Assembly: GCF_000503055.1 (NCBI RefSeq)
Contig: NZ_AYVY01000020.1
Span: 1-44,872 of the forward strand
DNA length: 44,872 nucleotides
Direction of reading: 5' to 3'
DNA from: Mesorhizobium sp. LSHC420B00
GTDB taxonomy: Bacteria > Pseudomonadota > Alphaproteobacteria > Rhizobiales > Rhizobiaceae
Shown here: positions 41,457 to 44,872 of the stretch, in pieces
Position numbering within the stretch: position 1 is the first letter of the stretch
Layout: the number at the start of each line of letters is the position of its first letter
Notes under the pieces: generated by a model
The model's database searches: none
What the model was told of the DNA's origin: nothing
The model's input: the letters and a program-made list of their open reading frames with translations, nothing else
Position numbers and translations under genes: made by a program

Positions 41457-41481
41457 AACGCCAGCCCGCATACTTAGTTCC
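41457..41481 (-). promoter_or_regulatory. EcfG-type promoter for nepR-ecfG
   Basis: Minus strand: GGAAC (41481-41477), 16 bases, CGTT (41460-41457), about 88 bases before ATG 41369. Confidence 0.8.
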
Positions 41482-41489
41482 GCATGACC

Positions 41490-41514
41490 GGAACTTTTTC
41501 GCACAACCCGCGTT
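41490..41514 (+). promoter_or_regulatory. EcfG-type promoter for phyR
   Basis: GGAAC (41490-41494), 16 bases, CGTT (41511-41514), about 70 bases before ATG 41585. Its -35 box is only eight bases from the -35 box of the divergent nepR promoter. Confidence 0.8.
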
Positions 41515-41584
41515 TTTAACTTTGGGCTTGCGAACCGTTTTTAGCTGTAACATGTAATCACGTCATATGAGGGAGACGTCCGAT

Positions 41585-42379
41585 ATGAGCCTATCAGCAA
41601 CCATCGCTCCGCACCTGCCGTTCCTGCGCCGCTTCTCGCGCGCGGTATCCGGATCGCAGGAGAGCGGCGACGCGTTGGTCGCCGCAATGCTCGAGGCCAT
41701 CATTGCCGATGTCGATATCTTTCCGGACGCATCGAACGACCGCATCGCACTCTACAAGGTCTTTGCCAAGCTCTTCACCTCGGTGGCCATTCGCGTTCCG
41801 CAGGAGCATGCCCAATCGGCATGGGAGCAGCGCGCCGCGGCCAATCTGAATGCAATCGCGCCTCGTCCCCGCCAGGCCTTTCTGCTGGTCGCCGTCGAAG
41901 GCTTCAGCGAAGACGAGGCGGCGGAGATTCTCGACGTCGACGAACAGGAATTCTCAGAACTTCTCGCTCAGGCGAGCAACGAGATCTCCCGTCAGGTGGC
42001 AACCGACGTGCTGATCATCGAGGATGAGCCGCTGATCGCCATGGATATCGAGGAAATGGTCGAAAGCCTCGGCCACCGCGTCGTCGGAACAGCGCGCACC
42101 CACGCGGAGGCGGTGGCGATGTTCGGCAAGGCGCGGCCAAAGATGGTGCTTGCCGATATTCAGCTCGCCGACGGCAGTTCGGGCATCGCGGCCGTCAATG
42201 AAATCCTGTCGTCCACCTCGGTGCCGGTGATCTTCATCACCGCCTTTCCCGAGCGGTTGCTCACCGGCGAGCGGCCGGAACCGGCTTTCCTCGTCACCAA
42301 GCCATTCAACCCGGATATGGTCAAGGCTCTTATCAGCCAGGCCCTGTTCTTTGACCGGCACGCGAAGGCCGCGGCATAA
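41585..42379 (+). CDS. phyR: PhyR, anti-anti-sigma response regulator of the general stress response
   Basis: 264 residues from ATG 41585 (GGGAG upstream), preferred over ATG 41567. Residues 1 to about 130 are the sigma-like domain that mimics EcfG (SLSATIAPHLPFLRRFSRAVSG, ARQ-type PRPRQAFLLVAVEGFSEDEAAEIL). Residues about 140-260 are a REC domain: acidic pair in LIIEDEPLIAMDIEEM, phospho-acceptor Asp191 in VLADIQLADG, Thr in IFITAFP and Lys in LVTKPF. Phosphorylation by HWE kinases exposes the sigma-like domain, which sequesters NepR and frees EcfG. Cytosolic. Confidence 0.96.
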   Translation: MSLSATIAPHLPFLRRFSRAVSGSQESGDALVAAMLEAIIADVDIFPDASNDRIALYKVFAKLFTSVAIRVPQEHAQSAWEQRAAANLNAIAPRPRQAFLLVAVEGFSEDEAAEILDVDEQEFSELLAQASNEISRQVATDVLIIEDEPLIAMDIEEMVESLGHRVVGTARTHAEAVAMFGKARPKMVLADIQLADGSSGIAAVNEILSSTSVPVIFITAFPERLLTGERPEPAFLVTKPFNPDMVKALISQALFFDRHAKAAA

Positions 42380-42566
42380 AACAGCTGGCGACCGAGTTGC
42401 GGCCGCCAGGGTGTGGGATAGCCACTCCCCTTGGACCGGATGGGGGCGTGACGCCGACTTAACACACGACAGCCAACTGCTGCCGAACCTGACGAGAACC
42501 TTTTCGCACACACCGCAGCAATTCGGGCCGTAACGATTTTCAGCATCGTCTTTTTCGGGAAATGGT

Positions 42567-42591
42567 GGAACAAACGGAGGCGAATCACGTT
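42567..42591 (+). promoter_or_regulatory. EcfG-type promoter for the DUF1328 gene
   Basis: GGAAC (42567-42571), 16 bases, CGTT (42588-42591), 30 bases before ATG 42621. Confidence 0.75.
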
Positions 42592-42620
42592 TTCACCGCA
42601 GCATTGGAAGGAGATGGATC

Positions 42621-42785
42621 ATGCTTTACTGGGCGCTCGTATTTCTCGTCGTGGCGATCATCGCCGGTGCGCTTGGTTTCGGCGGTATCGCTGGCACCTC
42701 GGCCGGCATAGCGCAGATATTGTTCTTCATCTTTCTCGCCTTCCTGATCATATCGCTTATTGCCGGCCTGATCAGACGAGCGTGA
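42621..42785 (+). CDS. DUF1328 (UPF0391, YtjA-like) small membrane protein
   Basis: 54 residues from ATG 42621, with GGAAGGAG upstream. The start [25 protein letters not shown] is diagnostic of the UPF0391/DUF1328 family, followed by a second helix ([22 protein letters not shown]) and RRA. Two-span inner-membrane protein of unknown role, frequently part of stress regulons. Its own EcfG-type promoter supports this. Confidence 0.92.
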   Translation: MLYWALVFLVVAIIAGALGFGGIAGTSAGIAQILFFIFLAFLIISLIAGLIRRA

Positions 42786-42921
42786 ATGCCAAGCGGCCAT
42801 TCAAGCGAACACTGGAAGCCGCACCCCTCAAACGGTTTCCAGCCACCGCCGGGCAGTGTCCTCCAACGGGATGCCGCTCGGCGGACCGCTTTTTAAGGCT
42901 TGATACGAAGCTCCTCCTTTT

Positions 42922-42946
42922 GGAACCCATTTTTCCGCGAACCGTT
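42922..42946 (+). promoter_or_regulatory. EcfG-type promoter for the sensor kinase gene
   Basis: GGAAC (42922-42926), 16 bases, CGTT (42943-42946), 31 bases before ATG 42977. Confidence 0.75.
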
Positions 42947-42976
42947 CAGCCCGACATGGGTTGAGCAAATTGACCG

Positions 42977-44011
42977 ATGCGTTCCAGAGTCGGAAAAATG
43001 AAAGACCGCGGCCAGAGTGATGAGATCATCGCTTTGCATCCTGCCGAAAGCGGGATGCAGCTTGGCCGGGCCCTTCTCCATGCACTGCACAATGCCGGGA
43101 TTTCCGTCCTGTACCAGGATCGCGAGATGAAGACGGTGTGGGCGCGCAACATGCGCGCGCCCTGGACTTCCGATGCCTCCGACAACAACGGCATCTTGCC
43201 GCCGGCGCAGGCGGAGCGTATCGGCGCCGCCAAGCACGACGTCATCGCATCCGGCAATCCTCAACATCTTGAACTCAGCGTGCCGGCCGATGACGGCGCC
43301 CGCTGGTTTCAGGTGTGGATAGACGCCGACCGCAGCGAGACCGGCGCGGTGCAGGGCGTCGTGACCACCATGGTCGAAACAACCGAGCAGAAACGCCGGG
43401 AGCAGACGTTGAAGGCGCTGCTGCGCGAAGTCAGTCATCGCTCCAAGAACCTTTTGGCCATCATCCAGAGCATCGCCACCCAGACGGGCCGTTATTCCGG
43501 CAGCATTGACGATTTCCTGACGCGCTTCCGGGGCCGATTGCAGTCGCTGGCCTCCTCGCAGGATTTGGTTACGTCATCCAACTGGCGGGGAGCGGCGCTG
43601 CGCGAGCTGGTTTCCGGTCAGGTCGGCAGGTACGGCGCGGATCCCTTGCACAGCCTACGCTTCCGCGGCGCAAATCCATATCTCAACCCCAATGCCGCCT
43701 TGCACATCGGCTTGGCCATGCATGAGCTCGCCGTCAATTCGGTCAGCTATGGCGCGCTGTCGCGCAGCGACGGTTTCGTCGAGGTGACGGCCGATCTGAC
43801 GGCAGCTTCCGCTGGCGAGCCTGCGCTGTCGCTGACATGGGCCGAAGTGATCGGAGCCAACGACAATCAGCGCAGTGAGAAGCGTTTTGGCAGCGTCGCG
43901 CTCGAACGCGTCGTGCCCACTTCATTGAATGGAACGGCGACACTTGAGATCACCGGGAACCGCCTCGAATACCGCCTTGTCGTTCCTCACGGCAATTTCG
44001 AGACGGATTAA
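42977..44011 (+). CDS. PAS-HWE-type sensor histidine kinase, likely PhyR kinase
   Basis: 344 residues from ATG 42977 (ATG 42998 is an alternative). A PAS domain covers about residues 30-140 (LLHALHNAGISVLYQDREMKTVWARN ... VQGVVTTMVETTEQK). The kinase core begins with LLREVSHRSKNLLAIIQSIATQTGR carrying His154, then WRGAALRELV and the N box IGLAMHELAVNSVSYGAL. The sequence fits the HWE/HisKA_2 group that phosphorylates PhyR. No membrane segment. Location 600 bases after phyR and an EcfG-type promoter of its own suggest it is a feedback-controlled PhyK-type kinase of this stress system. Confidence 0.92.
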   Translation: MRSRVGKMKDRGQSDEIIALHPAESGMQLGRALLHALHNAGISVLYQDREMKTVWARNMRAPWTSDASDNNGILPPAQAERIGAAKHDVIASGNPQHLELSVPADDGARWFQVWIDADRSETGAVQGVVTTMVETTEQKRREQTLKALLREVSHRSKNLLAIIQSIATQTGRYSGSIDDFLTRFRGRLQSLASSQDLVTSSNWRGAALRELVSGQVGRYGADPLHSLRFRGANPYLNPNAALHIGLAMHELAVNSVSYGALSRSDGFVEVTADLTAASAGEPALSLTWAEVIGANDNQRSEKRFGSVALERVVPTSLNGTATLEITGNRLEYRLVVPHGNFETD

Positions 44012-44143
44012 CGAGCGGCGGTCTGCGCGCGAAGGCTTGCTGCGCATCGCCATCTTTAACCGACTGTTCACCATAAAGTCCGATCCTGTCCGAACGTGCC
44101 GATCCACCGGATTGAGTTTGGCACAAAATGAAGGGAATGGGCC

Positions 44144-44574
44144 TTGACGGCTGCCGACTTGAACAGACTGGAACAGGCCGCTCGCGTCTCGATGGGCGGT
44201 TTTCAGGATCCCGACGCGTCCGCAGCGCCCGCGCCTCGTGCTTCGCCCCTCCGCTTCGCCGCCGTCGCGCTTATGGCCGCGATCGTCCTGACCGCCGCGT
44301 CCCAACTGATCTGAATCGAACTCGCCTCTGCTTGATCGCTTTGAAACCACTGCCCGAGTGCTCGGCCGTGCCCGTTCGCGGTCACCGACCTGCAGGGCCA
44401 GGCCCAACATGCCGTCGCCAGATGCCTTGCCGTCGATCCGGCGAGACCGACTATGACAGGATCGTCTGGAACGTGCGTCCCAACGGCACGCTCGATGCGT
44501 CCTTGGAGATTTCCGGGTTCGTGGTAGCATCGAACGGCGCACGCCCCGAAAAAGACTATCTTAATCAACAATGA
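44144..44574 (+). pseudogene. Small membrane-anchored protein gene, apparently broken by frame changes
   Basis: From TTG 44144 a frame reads MTAADLNRLEQAARVSMGG, a linker and a membrane helix (FAAVALMAAIVLTAAS) and stops at TGA 44312-44314. Protein-like sequence continues in other frames: SESNSPLLDRFETTARVLGRA (about 44309-44372), PFAVTDLQGQAQHAVARCLAVDP (44372-44440) and ETDYDRIVWNVRPNGTLDAS...KDYLNQQ (to stop 44574). Joined, these give a plausible exported protein of about 140 residues. This indicates at least three indels, or else the first 56 codons alone are a real short gene. No family recognised. Confidence 0.4.
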
Positions 44575-44656
44575 AATCGTGCGGGCAAAGGCCGTACTTT
44601 CATGCTAAATGGCGGCTGGAGCTTATTAAAGTGAGGACAAAAGTGAGGATGACTCC

Positions 44657-44872
44657 ATGCGGAAGATGATTATTGCCATGGTTGCCGTGGTTGCGGTCAG
44701 CGGCTGCACCACCACGGAAGAGAACGTGGGTATCGGCACTGTGGGCGGCGCGCTCATTGGTGGCGCTGTCGGCGGCGGCAAGGGCGCTTTGATCGGCGCC
44801 GGCGCTGGTGCGATTGGCGGTCTGCTCGTTCGCCGTCTGCAAAATGGCTACTGCCAATACAGAGATCGTCAC
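44657..44872 (+). CDS. Glycine-zipper lipoprotein (3' end outside window)
   Basis: ATG 44657 with GTGAGGATG upstream; 72 codons are inside the window and the frame stays open. Residues 1-17 are a lipoprotein signal with lipobox VSGC (Cys17). A Gly-zipper segment follows (GTVGGALIGGAVGGG, ALIGAGAGAIGGLL), then RRLQNGYCQYRDRH. This resembles small outer-membrane Gly-zipper lipoproteins of rhizobia; they oligomerise in or along membranes, function mostly unknown. Confidence 0.85.
   Translation, partial: MRKMIIAMVAVVAVSGCTTTEENVGIGTVGGALIGGAVGGGKGALIGAGAGAIGGLLVRRLQNGYCQYRDRH

Overview
The window looks like chromosome of a high-GC alphaproteobacterium of the Rhizobiales, most like Mesorhizobium or a close relative. 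This rests on the complete EcfG/NepR/PhyR general stress response (GSR) locus, two HWE-type histidine kinases, the many Pot-type ABC transport genes and the codon style. No tRNA, rRNA, CRISPR array or intact mobile element was seen.

Layout. 1-1846: decayed or accessory DNA with the end of a pentapeptide-repeat gene, a glycosyltransferase-9 remnant and a degenerate 21-bp tandem array of nine units. 1847-13661: stress-type genes, namely an alpha/beta hydrolase, a six-hairpin-like protein plus FAD/Rieske oxidoreductase, PEBP, DUF2267, Hsp20, a CBS-pair protein, a phosphoribosyltransferase, a dienelactone hydrolase remnant, a Lys/Ala-rich basic protein, an arginase-family enzyme and an epimerase/SPW/VKOR fusion broken by a frameshift. 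13771-29641: an amine or betaine-like uptake and catabolism cluster. It holds an SDR, a class III aminotransferase, a complete Pot-type ABC transporter, two paralogous binding proteins (one broken), a flavin amine oxidase, a BetI-like repressor, a methyltransferase, two phytoene-desaturase-like FAD enzymes (one frameshifted), a GcvT-like folate enzyme and a small unknown protein. 29730-34633: an M19 dipeptidase, a VOC dioxygenase/hydrolase/acetyltransferase operon resembling the quinone-detoxifying mhq genes, and a phosphonate-monoester-hydrolase-like sulfatase-fold enzyme. 34685-44872: a triple PRC-barrel exported protein, a lipid-kinase-like protein, small membrane proteins, sensor kinases, the nepR-ecfG/phyR locus, a DUF1328 protein, a broken small gene and a Gly-zipper lipoprotein cut by the window end.

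How it fits together. The strongest pattern is regulatory. At least a dozen sites of the form GGAAC-N16-CGTT or GGAAC-N17-GTT, the known EcfG promoter pattern, sit in the right orientation and distance before genes on both sides of the amine cluster. The window therefore holds the GSR control genes and much of what looks like their regulon. Two of these sites are palindromic, so one element can be read as a promoter in both directions. The amine cluster between these blocks shows none of these sites. It carries instead two 16-bp palindromes (TTGAA-N6-TTCAA) at its two divergent promoter regions, fitting control by its own BetI-like repressor.

Several genes carry frame breaks (24914-26532, 22106-23184, 11138-13661, 8886-9077, 44144-44574). 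Either part of this chromosome is decaying or the assembly has indel errors; raw reads would decide. All calls were made by eye from sequence, without database searches.
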